From Fasciola hepatica (taxonomy: Eukaryota; Platyhelminthes; Trematoda; Plagiorchiida; Fasciolidae), in the NCBI GenBank assembly GCA_948099385.1, contig CANUEZ040000180.1, positions 3,039,001-3,103,000 on the forward strand: a stretch of 64,000 bases of DNA. Reading direction: 5' to 3'. Position 1 is the first letter of the stretch; the number at the start of each line of letters is the position of its first letter. This document shows positions 32,130 through 44,875 of this stretch, in pieces. A program made the position numbers and the translations under genes. The notes under the pieces are model-generated. The model was not told where the DNA came from. It saw only the letters and a program-made list of their open reading frames with translations, and made no database searches.

Positions 32130-35100
32130 GAAGGTATGTGAGAGGTTTGAGGTGGTTAGCTGTAGATGGACTAATTAGTTGTGTCACTGGAGATTCAAAC
32201 AGTGTATGATTGTGGCCACTAATAAATTGTAAATGAGTTGTTTTACGGCTACTCTACCTGGTGAGTTTCCGCGTAATTTCAGTGTTTGTGCAGCTTGGTA
32301 TCTGGCTGATCGGATCACAGAAATCCACTTTGCTAGTGAATAATACAACACTGAGCAAGTCGCTAATTAAACTTGTATGGGTAAACATGAGTTTTAAGAG
32401 GTTCTGAGTATATGTAAGAGCATATCTGAGGTGGAGTAGCGTCGATCGGACGCGTGAATAATGACCCAGCCCTCATTGTTGTGGTTTCTCTCATTGTTAT
32501 CCCACCGTTGTCGTTTCAAGGCCCGTAACTCACTCAGTCCCCATATTCTCCATTATCGTACGCATCGTAGTAACTGTTTGTTTCACCGCATCAACATGAC
32601 AACACTCTCTCCCCCGATTTGTTTAATCTATTGTCTGTGCCGAGCCCGTCGAATTTCAACGAGTGCCGGACGAGGCCTCGTTGTTTACCCGCGATTTGAA
32701 GTTCGCGTGTCCATTTGTGTCACTCATGTTTTTCCAAAAGTACCACCACCAGCCATCAACATGAGCTAAAACCAACATCAATTTTCAGAGGTATCGAGAA
32801 TAGTACCGAGTCCTTCTGTGTTCTTGACTGCGTGTAACCCAACTAGCTCTACCCGGAAGCTAAAACTCGGGTGACCCGACTTGACCTAAATGACCAATTT
32901 ATTCATGATCAGCAATCTCGTTTTCGCGAAAAGAAACTCCTAATGGGCATGCTGGAATACGTTTATAACTTCGTTCACTCAATTTTTGGTGAAAAATTTG
33001 AATTTATGGGCCTATAATTCGCTAATATTAGTGTCGTGCATACATATCACGATAAAATAGCTGGCAGAGAAAATCAGGGAACATCGGCCAAGTTGTTTCT
33101 AACACGCAAGAAAGTGAACTGTTTTGGGTGGGAATATCGCCCAGCCAGTAGATGGAGAATAAATGCAAATGGGCTGCTCTACTTTCCCTGTCTTCTACCA
33201 AGTCTCTGTAAACACTTCACGGGTTCTCCGTTTCCTAACGTTGGCAACTTAGGTGGCAAAACGAGATTTTCCACAAATACCGAATTTGTACATGGAATGT
33301 GAACTCCTATCCTAAAGTTATGAAAGGACCCATCCTCTCTTCCTCTCTCTGTTAAATGATCTGAATACCTTCAGGATGAGCAACTTTTAGCTTACCCAAA
33401 CAGATCCGATCTCGTGTATTTCTTTACCCATCCTGATCTACTGATGAAGTACTATGTTTACCGTGTTGCATCCTGCCATCAATGAGTATGGTTTTACAGA
33501 CTTAAGAATCAGGTTATTGGAAGAAATATTCGCCTGCAACGTTATACTGATTCAAAATTTGGGCATACTGCTGTGCTAATCTGTAACTGGACCAACTGTC
33601 AGTGTGGCTGGATGAGTAAGGGTTTGTATTCTGTGAGTCTTATTACGCCATATTTGGCTGCAGCAGAGGTTTGTGGTACCAAGTAGAAGATAGTGAATGC
33701 CTTTACTCGCATGGATCACGCAGGACTATTTTCTACTAAATACTTCTGATAACCATGGCTTTGTTTTTAAAGTGGCCCACTGTCTTATGCACATAATAAG
33801 CCGGGGTCTTGACGACAAGATTTCATTGTGATTCAGAAAGACACTAATTTGCCTAGGTTTTTTAAGTCGAAAAATCGCAAATCAGAGGAACAACGGCACT
33901 GAGTTACAGATTCTCAGAAAAACTGACAACGGACCTGTCGAAAAATACGTGTCCCCTGTGCACAATATAAACGAAAGTGATTGGCTGGTTGAGGACCAGT
34001 CAAAACAAAACAGACTGGGCGATATCGATCCATCAATTACATTCCTTGGCTGAACAAAAGAGCCACAATGAACAGAATAATACGAATGCAACTTTTGTGA
34101 GCTGGCTACGCGAGTGTCTCTGTGATATCGGTCCACAGACATTGCTCATGCGGTCTCTTAGAAAAAGCGGCCTGTGTACTTAGGTTTCTATAGAAAAATC
34201 CATTGCTTGATTCACGGGATACTTCAGCATGCTTTTGAGCAGCGTGGAGGTAAAGGTTTACAGATCCACTCCTTTCTTGACATCACCTACATTACAATGG
34301 TTCTGCTTCACTTATTTGCTCAGCATATGACAACCCGTTTCATCATTATTCTTGTTCTTCAATGCATCCACAAACTGTTTTGTAGTTGCGAAATGGCACA
34401 ATAATGACATTGATCTGTGGCTTCTAGGTTTGTATAAATCTGCCACTATTTGAAGTGTTAGATTCCCCTACCCGGATACACAAAGTGTCAAGTCTTATGC
34501 CAGACAGCAATCTCTTTTTCGGTAACGTCGCTCATCACTCCAAAAGCCAATAATACCTGTTTTTTGGTTGATTTTTTTCGAGTTTGGCCCTTAAACTGCA
34601 CGCAGAAACAAACTTAGAATGGAAAAACAATATCATCGAAGTGTTTTTGTTGCACACTAGAAAGTTAAGGCAAATTTATGAGACTGGAATTGCTTCAATA
34701 GGTTACGTTAATTCACGAGCTTCTGATGATTCATGCAGCACTATATCAAGATTCGGGTTTCACTTGGGCAGTTGTATTCCATCATGCAGACTTTATTCAG
34801 GACTTCATCATAAACGCTCAGATTTGTTCAAACTTGACCGGTGACCCCGGGACACTAAAGATAGACAAATGGAGAAACAGTGGACTCACCTAAATGCAGG
34901 CAATTGATGATCGTTGAATTTCCGTAGATTGATGAATAACAAATCTATCAGACGATGGTAGTCAACTCGTGCGTTCTGATAGATCCATCGTATTTTAAAG
35001 TCCTGACACTCCGTTGTTAAACCTTTGGTTACCGCGTTTAGACGGCTCATCAGTTGGGTTTTTTGCTGTAGTAGGAAACCATAGTAGAGGAATATTCTGA

Positions 35101-36171
35101 GGGAACAATAAATAGGACCTTAGAAAACAGGGAAAAGGGTTGCGGATCTGATTTTAGTTATGGTGTTATATAGATAGAGTCTGCATGAAATATTGCACAA
35201 AACGCATCGTAAGCACCCACAGATAGAAAAATAAGCTTACTTTTAGTGGTTTAAGATAATTCGAAAAAACTACAGTCGATCTGAATTTTAAAATATATCA
35301 CACTAGTACCAGTATGAAAGTCGATCCAAACCATCTGTGTTTATGTGGAACGTTGGGGGATTGTAACCGGTTATTACACAAAATCTACAGATTCAGTTGG
35401 CCGTGGATGTCGTTTTTTCCGAGCATATGTCATTGCTGCCAGCCTCAGCTGTTCGAGATGTCACACGTGGTGTCTTTGGTGGTATGGATGTGCGTACATG
35501 TTTTTCAATGTACCGTCGGCCGTGACTGCCTAATAATTGACAATGGCTACTAAACGATCGCCAGCGGCTAATACATAGCAGGAAAATCTGTATTTTGTTG
35601 GTATCCTGCTATTCTCTATGATCTAGTTAAGCTATATAGGTATAGATTCCACCAACCTCATTGTTGCACGGCCAATCTTACTACGATCAATTGCGTGTGT
35701 TAGTTTTGCCTCCATAGCCCTATGCGGAGAAAGTGACTTAAGTTCTTTCTTCAATAGTGGTAACAAATTGTCAACCACATTCAAATCTGAGGTGTTGTGA
35801 GATCAATTACAGAAGAAGAACTTTGAAATCGTCCACGAATCTGTTACTCTAAAATCTCAATAAATGACTGGGTACGTTCATGGTCATAAGGTGCCCAGTT
35901 TTGGGCAATATGAATTGGCAAATCAATCTGCGTAAAGAGTCCTGACAGAGGAATGTCTGGTCTGACAGAAAAGAGAGAATCATTTTTCCGTACGACGAAT
36001 TATGCGTCACTCTGAATTTTACTGACAACGATCTCTCGATAACGTTGATCATGACGTATTACGCTCAGTACCAACCGGTATTTCGGGTTTTGCAAACTCG
36101 AAGTTATTGGAATGAGTTTCGTTGGAAATTTCTTATCTTGAGTCACATTTTCGTGAGCTCTAAAAATCAAA
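32130..36171. other. No recognisable feature (about 4 kb)
   Basis: The largest unassigned block. It contains only short open frames (longest 102 codons at 32461-32769, plus strand) with no recognisable domain, and no repeat that I could match inside the window. It may be intron or intergenic sequence. Confidence 0.45.
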
Positions 36172-36480
36172 TCAAAGCAGCTGCCGACACGGTTTACTGC
36201 TCAAGCTGAATTCGTTGACGGGTGCGTATTGTCGGCATTGAACCAACCGAAAGTAGAGATAGCTTATATCACTACATCGTTCTGCATCATGAGATATAGC
36301 AATTAACTGGTGAGTCTTCTCTCGGGATGAGTATAATGAATGAGGTTTCGTAATCAATGCGGAAACCGTGTCCAAGTCGAATGTGCCGCTATTTTCCTCC
36401 ATGTATTGTTGTAACGCCATTCTTTGCATGGCCAAAGCGGCAAAGGTTGTATTTGTGTATGGAAATATTCCAAGCAGTGA
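36172..36480 (-). CDS. Possible exon of an unrecognised host gene
   Basis: On the minus strand 'ggctgtttgacag' gives a plausible splice acceptor with the exon starting at 36480. The frame then stays open for about 100 codons to 36172. It includes SLLGIFPYTNTTFAALAMQR and LQQYMEENSGTFDLDTVSAL. The sequence looks protein-like and matches none of the retroelements in this window. A convincing donor was not found; a GT near 36275 is one option. No family is recognised. Confidence 0.28.
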   Translation of the reverse strand, partial: SLLGIFPYTNTTFAALAMQRMALQQYMEENSGTFDLDTVSALITKPHSLYSSREKTHQLIAISHDAERCSDISYLYFRLVQCRQYAPVNEFSLSSKPCRQLL

Positions 36481-36984
36481 CTGTCAAACAGCCACGGGCC
36501 CATTGGGTTCTCGGAGTTCTCTCTGTTGAAATCACTAATTTAGTGGAATTTTCTGATTGCGGGTGCTTTTCTCCATAGGCTTGAGAACAAAATGAATATT
36601 CAGCAGACTTCTCGCACTCGGCCTTGATACCACTGTCATGCATTTGAAATAAGCCGTCTTTTCATTCCATGGGCCTGCCACCAATAGTGGATTTGCAGTT
36701 GAGCCAGGAGATGAGACAATATGCACCACTTTTTAATCACAATTTTTTTCCTTTTGTTTAAGCTAGTTTCACTTGTGGTCGACTCCTTGACAAAATGAGA
36801 TAGTTCTGTCAATAACAGCGTTTATTCACTATTGATGGAAAATGACCGTCGCAAATGTGACCTTAAAAATTTCAGTTAATATTATAGTAAGTAGGTTGTT
36901 GACACCCTTTTTGGTGTTTGAGTAATGTGAGGGCGGACTACCGATGAGACACTTACTACGCCTTTGTGCTCATGGAGTTTTCTG
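36481..36984. other. No recognisable feature
   Basis: Unassigned DNA upstream of P2. It may include P2's untranslated leader. No terminal repeat like that of P1 was found. Confidence 0.4.
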
Positions 36985-39400
36985 TAATTTTGTATCGTGC
37001 AGATCGAGCACAAGCAACCTCGTGGCGAAGGAACACTAGTCATTGCATACGACAATATACCTGCTTATTTGGCATGGTATAGAAGGTTACAAAATTCAAA
37101 ATTTTTGAACGAATGCCTATCTACTTGTCGGTTTTCAGACCAATTTTTGAAAATCCTGTCAAACGCAAAGCTACCGAGAAACAATGCAAACCTAGTTAGA
37201 ATCGCGAACTCCCACATTGAGGCGGCCCGGGAAAAAATAACAAAATTCATAGAAACACAGCAACGTTTTGCAGTCATCTTATCAAGTCCATCACTTGTGT
37301 GTCGAATTAAGTTTGAAAATTTCTCAAGGGAAATGTTGCAAAAAACCAGAACCAAAACTATGGAAAAATTTTATGGAAGACTTTGCAATCCCAAAGAGGT
37401 ATCAATGTTCCCGTCAGATACAACCAATTATGTTCACAATTTTTCCGCGTTACAACTGACAAAAGCACAAAAAGAAGTCCTATCATTAGGTCTGAAGTTC
37501 AAGTTGCCTCCGAAAAATATCAACCAGTTACAAATGGAAGCTCAATTCGAAAACTTATATGACCAAGTTAAAAATCTGACTCCGGCCTCAGAGGACAAAG
37601 CAGGTTGGTTTAGGGCGAAACTGGGTGGATCCTTCGGAAATATTCAACTCAACCCCTGTGCGACAAAAATGCTGCCTATCACAAGAACACTACACTGCAA
37701 TTAGACAATTGAAAGAGATGGAAGATGTGATATTTCTTCAGCCAGACAAGGGATCAGGTGTCGTCATCATGAAGAGACAAGACTACCTTAAAAAGATGGA
37801 TAACACTTTGGGGGACAAAGGACGATTTATTCTGGATTCGACCCCAGAGAACAACTTGCTGGTAGAGAAACAGGTCACACGACATCTCCAGATATTACGC
37901 TTGCACGGATTTATCTCTGAGGACCTATACAGAAAACTGAAACCGATTGGCACCCAAACGCCAAAACTGAGGGGTTCTCGAAAATTCACAAGCCTGATGT
38001 TCCATTGAGACCTATTTTATGTATGCAGAACTCAGCGTGCCACAAACTGGCACGCTGGCTGGTGGATATTCTATCTCCCATCCGAAAGCACATGACATCA
38101 CACTGTCTGAAGGACTCATTTGAACTATCAGATATCCTGGAGCGAATATCCGTGAGTTCCCAGAAAATGTTTTCCTTTGATGTTGATTCACTTTTCACCA
38201 GTGTACCCCTAAAAGAAACGGTAGAGTATTTGTGCGACATGGTAGCAACACTCAAACCCACGTTACCGATTCCTGTTACATACATCCGGGACCTCATTCT
38301 CTTATGTACAGAAAACATACGTTTTGATTTTGAAGGACAGTCATACAAACAGATTGATGGTGTGGCAATGGGTAGCCCTCTTGGACCCACATTGGCAAAT
38401 ATCTTTTTGGGGATGATTGAGAAAAATGTACATCAGAATATCATCCAGTTTACCGTGTACAAGCGTTATGTCGATGATATTCTGATTTTTACTGAGGAAG
38501 AACGGTTTACTAAGTTCTTCAACCTAATGAACACCATACATCCCAATCTATCAGTCACATGTGAAACAGAGAGTGGCAGCAGCCTCCCTTTTTTGGATAT
38601 CATGATACAAAAACGTGCAAATGGGACAATTCAGAAGACTATCCATCGTAAAGCAATATGGAGTGGACAATATATTCAGTTCTCCAGTTTCGATCCAGTT
38701 GCCTACAAAAGGGGCTTGGTCAAAACCCTGTTCCACAGAGCGAGTAAAATCTGCAGTGTAGACCAACTGAAAAAGGAAGAAGAGTTCTTATCCCAAACTC
38801 TTTGTGCCAATGGATACCCTGATAAGTTCATTGAGATCCACAAAAGAGAAAGGCCTAAGACCGTACGAGTCGACACGGTTGAGAAGAAACGAGTTACTCT
38901 TGTGTTGCCATTTAAAGGGGATCATCTGTTCAATCGGATTAGCCAAAATCTAATGTGTGCACTAAAGCGCACCTACTTGGCAGCTGAATTGCAGATTTCG
39001 CAAACCACCAAACGACTAAACCTCCAAGCACATTCAAACAGTGTCGCGAACCTGAATGCTTCTCACGTCACCTGCAGCTACTGTGACAACCACATGGGTG
39101 GAACGGATTGTTGCCTCAGTCAAAGAATAGGGGAGCATGTACCGAGGTGGTTAGTGCAGTGGATGAGTTATCCTCAGCCCGGACAACAGACGAGGACTAG
39201 AAACCCGGCTTCATCGATCGCGAAACACCTTGTGACCTTTCGTCATCGGATTGATCCGGGTCAAGCGTTCCGAGTGATTGCATGGAATCAGAACCCAAAG
39301 CTTCTAGCTTTTTGTGAGGCTGTGTTGATAAGTAGACTTAGGCCCCCATTGTGTGCACAGAAACTTCTCACCCACAATGTGTGCTTGCCGTGGGGGTAAC
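36985..39400 (+). pseudogene. Penelope-like element P2: reverse transcriptase / GIY-YIG nuclease with two frameshifts
   Basis: About 800 codons, nearly complete. Frame 1 (to about 37620) holds the N-terminal region (AYLAWYRRLQNSKFLNECL, KVKNLTPASE equivalent). Frame 2 (about 37625-37975) holds the conserved FLQPDKGSGVVIMKRQDYL. Frame 1 again (38005-39399) holds FSFDVDSLFTSVPL (motif A), DGVAMGSPLGPTLANIF (motif B), KRYVDDILIF (YVDD), LPFLDIMIQKR and the nuclease. The first frameshift looks like an extra G in the GGG at about 37617; the second lies at about 37975-37981. The GIY-YIG region is degraded: CSYCDNHMGGTDCC where P1 has CECGASYIGRTARR. CLSQRIGEHVPRWL and SSIAKHLVTF are kept. Just upstream 'attttgtatcgtgcag' resembles a splice acceptor. 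Confidence 0.92.
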
Positions 39401-40589
39401 CAATCAGGTTTACCGAATCGTTTCCTAATTTCGCTTGACACTATCTGTTCTATTGTTTTGCTCTGTGCTCTATTTGAACACGAAATCGCATGTTTTACGT
39501 ACGCGACTGAGAAGATTAAAAGAAATGCTTGCATCTCGCAATTTATGTCTTCTATCTGTTTTGATGAACTGGATCAAGGGGACCCAATGTTTCAAAAATT
39601 CAAACTACCCAAAGTTCACCACAGAACTAACGTTGGGAATGCTGTTTTTTATAGGGTTTTCAATTCCAACCTTTCGTAATGATACACAAAAGCGAATTTA
39701 GTAAGGAGTAATTCAATTCAATGCGGCAAGAATGATTTTTTCGACAAACTTCGACAACAGCTATAGGTCCACTCTTGTCAGTGACCGCTAAGAAGTTGTA
39801 TTTCTCCTACTCTTCTACGGGATAACTTTATATGCCAGCTTTCATTCTTTCTCGTGGTTTGGCCCAGGTGTCGGTGCTGTCGAATTTGGAAACCGGGTTC
39901 CCCTATAACCGTTATTTCGTTACTGCTAACAATTGTTTTGGATATAGTGGTAGATAATGAATCAAATGGTTGTCACTGTAATTCATACTGGTGACAGCGA
40001 ACTTGGATACTGTCGTGTCCGAATTAAATAGTCAGGCGTAACACGGAGACAATCCATCCATATCCCCCTCATGCATGAACACACTCCTATTGATATCCAG
40101 TCATGCTTCATTTTGGGCAGTGTTGAATGAAGTTAGGCATGGTGCAACGCAATAACAAGTACGAAAATTCGGGAAGAAACACATCTGAGTATAGGAAGCA
40201 GATGGATAAAAGATTAAATATGCAATGGTTTTTTACCTTTTCAACATAAACTTTTGATGTTTTCTGTGATTTCGTTTGTATGAGTGACATTTTGTGGTTA
40301 CGGAATATGAGAGTTAAATAGAGAGACGTTACAGGATTCGCGCCGCTGATCTCTATTCTGAGTTATGCCCTTCAGCGTTTCTAACCAACGACAACCCTCA
40401 TTCGTACGAGAAGCATCAATCAAACCCAATGCTGATGTAACATTCTTCAAACCTCTACGCAAAATCAAGACTTGACTGTTGCATCACTTCTCCCAGCATT
40501 GCCGAGCACGTGCAATAAAACAAGGAAAGACAGACGATAATTAAAAAAATATCCTAGCTAGTGGAGGTGGTGCAAAGCCACCACTCTGA
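39401..40589. other. No recognisable feature
   Basis: Sequence after P2's stop, perhaps its 3' untranslated region at first, then unassigned DNA. Frames at 39353-39701 are short and unsupported. Confidence 0.45.
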
Positions 40590-41560
40590 TTGGAGGTCGT
40601 CTACCCTCGCTCAACACACGACTGAGCGTCTCATCATTACTCACTTGATGTTCCCATCAGAAACGAGCAACGCTTCGAAAATATCGGCTGTTGAATACAG
40701 AAACACGAAGAGCATCCTCAACTGGGAGCAGCCAGAGCTCGCAGCCGCGGGGTAAAAAGCACTATTAACCCTGGCGACGTACACGCGTCCCTTAGGAGAG
40801 TGCCGGGTGTTAGTGGTCATCAAGCTACCAAGGTATTTAAAGCCAGCGATTGGCTCTAGTTGATCACAACAATCGGAGCGCTGTGCATTTGGAAGAGGCA
40901 AAAAGAGAATACCATATTCGAACACCCCAATCACCAAACGGTCCAGAACGTGTTGCACTGCCCATCCATTGCCACTCAGGAGGGCTAAATCATCGGCACT
41001 TTCATAAGTCGAAAATCCTCCTCTCTAGAAAGAGTTCAGCTCCACCGCTTGGTAGACAGGACAATGCACTCCGTAGAACATTCTCAATGACAAAACCGAA
41101 GAGGAATGTGGATATGAGCCATCATCTATTCAAGAGCAAAATAAATGGAAGCTCAAAGTAAAAAAGTCAAACAAATTGTTAACCGAAATCAGGAAGACAA
41201 AGAAAGAGCCCGAGTGCAACTACACCATCGGCCCCGGCAGCAAGCCATATTAATTAGTGTCTGCAACCAGCTGGTAGGCTGGTCTTGTGAACCGCAACCC
41301 GGTAGTCTGACAAGTGCGACTTGTCCAAGTCTCTGTGTATCTTTACCCATAAAGGCCATTTTTATGAGCCGTAGAGAAGGACGGATCTAACTGCCACAGT
41401 GCACGCTCGACCCCTGGCAGACAATCATGTCATTTGAGTCACACCTGCGCCATAGATGGCTGTGATTGGCCTAAGTCAAACGCGCCTCCTGTACACGAGG
41501 CGACACTTCATTCTACGGCTAATTATCTGGTGAGATGTAAATGCACAGTTAACTAAGCCT
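40590..41560 (-). pseudogene. RTE-like LINE RT C-terminal fragments L3
   Basis: On the minus strand 40958-40820 reads FKYLGSLMTTNTRHSPKGRV and YVARVNSA, the post-RT region of the RTE-like LINE (compare FCYLGSYISSGG and GRVYTAVVRS in L1). Its continuation to 40590 is out of frame. A second piece at 41560-41390 matches L1 at about 16880-16730 in nucleotide sequence ('gccaaacgcgccttctc' against 'gtcaaacgcgcctcctg'). The two pieces cover overlapping parts of the LINE, so they are separate insertions or a duplication. Confidence 0.7.
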
Positions 41561-41769
41561 GTATACTGAGTATATCACTTCTCTTGGCTTGACAGCAAAT
41601 AGATTGGACGAATTCTGTAATTTATTTTGCTGAATTTGTGCGGCTAGTTTTTTCCACATCAAGAGATGTGATGCACTCACCGTTTCAAGCTACCAGCGGC
41701 ACATATTTTCATCTTTGTTTATTAATCTTTGTAGGTTTATACCGGAATAGGAGCATTCAGAAAACATCT

Positions 41770-41905
41770 AACCTTAGTAGAGGAAGTTTTGGTTGAAGTA
41801 GGTAAGTTCTGCTACCTGTAAAACTACATTTCACCCGTGGGTTGGATACGGGTGAAACGTGGTCACTTGAAGCACGCCTGTAGATGGTCTACGTTGATCT
41901 TCGAG
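41770..41905 (+). pseudogene. Short RTE-like LINE fragment L8
   Basis: The plus strand reads LVEVGKFCYL, stop, NYISPVG, matching L1's LAEVDTFCYLGSYISSGG. A few bases on is 'ttgaagcacgcctgtag', matching the K-A-R-L-A-F block. Only about 45 codons remain. The orientation is opposite to neighbour L3. Confidence 0.55.
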
Positions 41906-43358
41906 GCAGATAGAGGCTACAGAGTGGAATCGAGATGGTCATTTCGTGACAGAGAGAAAATGCAAGGAAATTTTAACCGGTAGACAAGGTCGGATATTTG
42001 CATAGACTAGGTATCACGGCTAGGCGGTGCGTTCAGTCCCTTTAATTGTATCCAAGTGCTTTATTCGTATTTACGACTTCCATTCACAACTTTCCCTTCT
42101 GTTTGTTTGCGCTCTTTGATCCTATTCGTTTTGTCCTAAATTTGACGATGCTGTGAGGTAGCAAACAAGACAACAGCGGTGGAGTGCAAAGTCATTGGTC
42201 AAAAGAAGTTAACTGAGCTTTGTGTAGCCAGCTTTTAGTTTCAAGCCGCTGTACAAGTGGAAATGCCAAGATCAGTATTCAGTCGACCGTACACCGGTCT
42301 TAGGAAGGTTATCCGCGATGACCAAAACACCGGCCGACTTCCATCTTTTCTGACAACATTGTGTTATCGGAAAGCAAACACTCACGTATAACATCACATG
42401 ATGCATCGTTTTTTCGATACACATCGAACTGATCTCCCTTTTCGATACATTAATTTTTGATCGTGCATTGGAAAACTGGATTATGATAGGTGTGTGCACG
42501 GAAGAGTCTACTTTGAATTGCTGGACGGAAATTAATGACGAGGGATTTGCGCGCAGCGTGAAACAACTACAGACCTACAGGAACCGTAAAAGACGGATGT
42601 TACCTGAGTAGTATATGTCACTAGCTACAAACATGAGTGAACTCGTTCTGAACAAATCAACTTCAGTCCCCCTTCGTGGTGGACAGTTTCATCGTTTTGG
42701 AGCACGTTTATCAATCTGCTACTTGAGATCAATCTGATCGACTATTTTGACTTTTAGGGTACAATAACTACCTACGGATAACCAAAAGCATTCCATTTTT
42801 GAACTCGCCTCCATACTGCACTATCCTGTTTAGTAGTGCGTGTCTAACAGAGCACGCGAGCGTGCCGTATACTTTACCACCACATCCCGTGATTGCGTTC
42901 GGTACACTCTGTGAACTTATCACGTCACATCACTCGTGACCCAGCTGGTAACTAGATGTTTTCGTGTATGCTCTAACTATTGAAAAATTTCCACATTTTA
43001 GTTGGAATATTGTGAACGGCACAGAAACTCTCTTTGTGTTGTGAGTCGCACAGGTAACGAGTATAAGATCGCCACCTAAAACGAGTAAATCCCAAACTTA
43101 CTTGATTCATTTTATTGCACATGCCTCTAATTGGTGCCTAATACACGGAAAATGCAGTGAATTTATAAGCTTCAGGGTTCATCATTTTAGTGTGTAATTC
43201 GTCTTTTCACAAAGCAAACTCACTTCGCTTAAGGTAGTTCATCATCTTTATCGTAGGATTTGAAAATTCTGGAAGTTCACACGCTTTGGGATTGCTTGCA
43301 ACCCATGCGTATCCTCCGTATGTGTTCATTCGGCTGTGTGAAAAATGGTGAAATCATT
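41906..43358. other. No recognisable feature
   Basis: Unassigned DNA with only short open frames; no repeat or domain seen. Confidence 0.5.
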
Positions 43359-43379
43359 GGGGGGGGGGGGGGGGGGGGG
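43359..43379 (+). repeat. Poly-G tract, 21 bases
   Basis: An uninterrupted run of G. It can form G-quadruplex structures. Its length is uncertain because homopolymers are error-prone in sequencing. Confidence 0.9.
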
Positions 43380-43689
43380 AAATCTTGCTCACCTTCAGGA
43401 GGGGATTGATGTTGCATACGAAACCATTCGGATTGTAAACGGATTGACATGAATTATGAAAGCATGGCACAATTATCGAACCGAGTTACTTCGTTTCGAT
43501 TAGACATTCACGCATACAGCGGGGAAAATCGATCGATACCTCCTCCGTGCATCGACTTATACTTATCGATGTTTAATCACGGTACACTTGTTGACTGATG
43601 GATCCCAGTATGCATTGATTAATCTCGGTAGAGCATGCTCTTAGCTTAGCTTACTGACATTACTTTTATAAGTTGCACTTGCCTGCTGC

Positions 43690-43795
43690 TTTTTCTCGGA
43701 CTATAGTTGGGTTTTGTGTTTACGCTGGTACAAATAAATGGAGTACCACCATTACGTGTGCTACTGCTAATTACGGACACAAGATGAATCATTCT
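43690..43795 (+). repeat. Repeat Y, copy 1
   Basis: 'gggttttgtgtttacgctgg' followed by 'gtgtgctactgctaattacg' matches copies at 47640-47795 (minus) and 49190-49290 (plus). In copies 1 and 2 a tRNA-like SINE head of the Z7/Z8 family lies 100-250 bp downstream in the same orientation, so Y may be the front half of a composite element. Confidence 0.55.
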
Positions 43796-43984
43796 GTGAT
43801 TATTTTCGTAAATATTTAAAATCTTCCGCAAGTGAAATTGATCAAGCATCCGGTCTTTGTGGGTTGCTTGCAAAGATGTAATGACGCTTCCTGCGGAGAA
43901 AGAGTCCATCATAGGAGTTGATCACTGGCTGGGCGACGGGTCTTTGCCGTTCAGGAAAAAAAGTTACGGTAAGGTCATACATTA

Positions 43985-44130
43985 TGTAGTGTAGCACAAA
44001 TATGTTCGGCTCACAACCGGTCTCACCCCAGATTCGAATCGCAGTTGGGGTTCGGGGACCATGCAGTGCTCTTGATTCCTAATAATAATGAAGAAGCTGC
44101 ACGCTGGGAGCACTTTCGTGATTTTCGATG
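43985..44130 (+). mobile_element. tRNA-like SINE Z8
   Basis: A B-box-like 'cagattcgaatcgc' (44029-44042) is preceded by a weak A-box candidate ('attatgtagtgtagcac', 43981). It is followed by 'ggttcggggaccatgcagtg' and 'ctcttgattcc'. The post-B-box body aligns with that of Z7 ('ggctcggtccatgtgcactg', 'ctcatgattcc'). The head is degraded; the shared body is the main support. Confidence 0.55.
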
Positions 44131-44639
44131 ATGAGAGTTGAATGTTCACACTGTATGAGAAGACATTTCATATAAAAACTAAGTCTCCTGCTATTGAAGC
44201 TGAAATAGATCGAGTCGCATACAGTTGTTGGGATCGTGTTGAGAGGGACTTGAGAACCCATTTGCGAATTTGGTAAACACAAAGTAACCACAGGCACAAT
44301 AAAGCGCATGATCCAAAGTCGGTGACCGCGGTAGCAGACAACTCTGAGCACTATGTGAAAAGTCTTGAGAAAAGAAACCACGGGAGACCAAAAGAAATAA
44401 CAATATGGCATTGACGTAGTGGTGACTGGGAGGAAATATTGTTTTTGAATCCGCAAACAGTAAAGGCTCCAAAAACCCTGATGTATGATTAGCTGCAGCT
44501 CACATGTTTTACTTCCAGTTTTAGAAGATATACAGTATGACCGGTGATGACTTTGGAAGTAAAATGTTTGGGTCCCACCATCGCTGATCACTTTGGAGGC
44601 GGGTAGCGATTCGCTGCAGCACTACCTGTTGCCACACCT

Positions 44640-44875
44640 GAACCTTAAAGGCCCACTGAACGATTTGGGGATAACCGGGAACCGGATCCTGAGACTTGGA
44701 GTGGCAGAGAACCATATAAGGTCCCAATAGGTTTGTTGGGTAACGAACCGGACTAGAGAGGATTACTGTCTACTGCCAAAGTGACCGGTGGTGGCGGGAT
44801 TCGCACCTCTGACTTTCAAGAAGGTAAGCAAACGCACTAATTCATTTGACCACCACCAGTCAAGTCCCAGGGGGT
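44640..44875 (-). mobile_element. tRNA-headed SINE Z6
   Basis: Minus-strand 'tggtggtcaaatgaattagt' (about 44862-44843) acts as A box and 'agaggtgcgaatcccgcc' (about 44809-44793) as B box. The body includes 'ccaccggtcactttggcag', 'ccggttcgttacccaac' and 'gggaccttatatggttctct'. The body recurs in Z5 (31335-31455) and its beginning in Z3. The tail boundary is uncertain. Expected to be Pol III-driven. Confidence 0.65.

Noticed and set aside
35035..35075. Minus-strand 'actgatgagccg' as a hammerhead core
   Set aside because: A short hairpin could form, but the expected GAAA is replaced by unrelated bases and no GTC/stem I partner follows.
44079..44591. 170-codon minus-strand frame as a gene
   Set aside because: It overlaps SINE Z8 and an alternative frame of similar quality (44191-44472), and the translation shows no recognisable domain.
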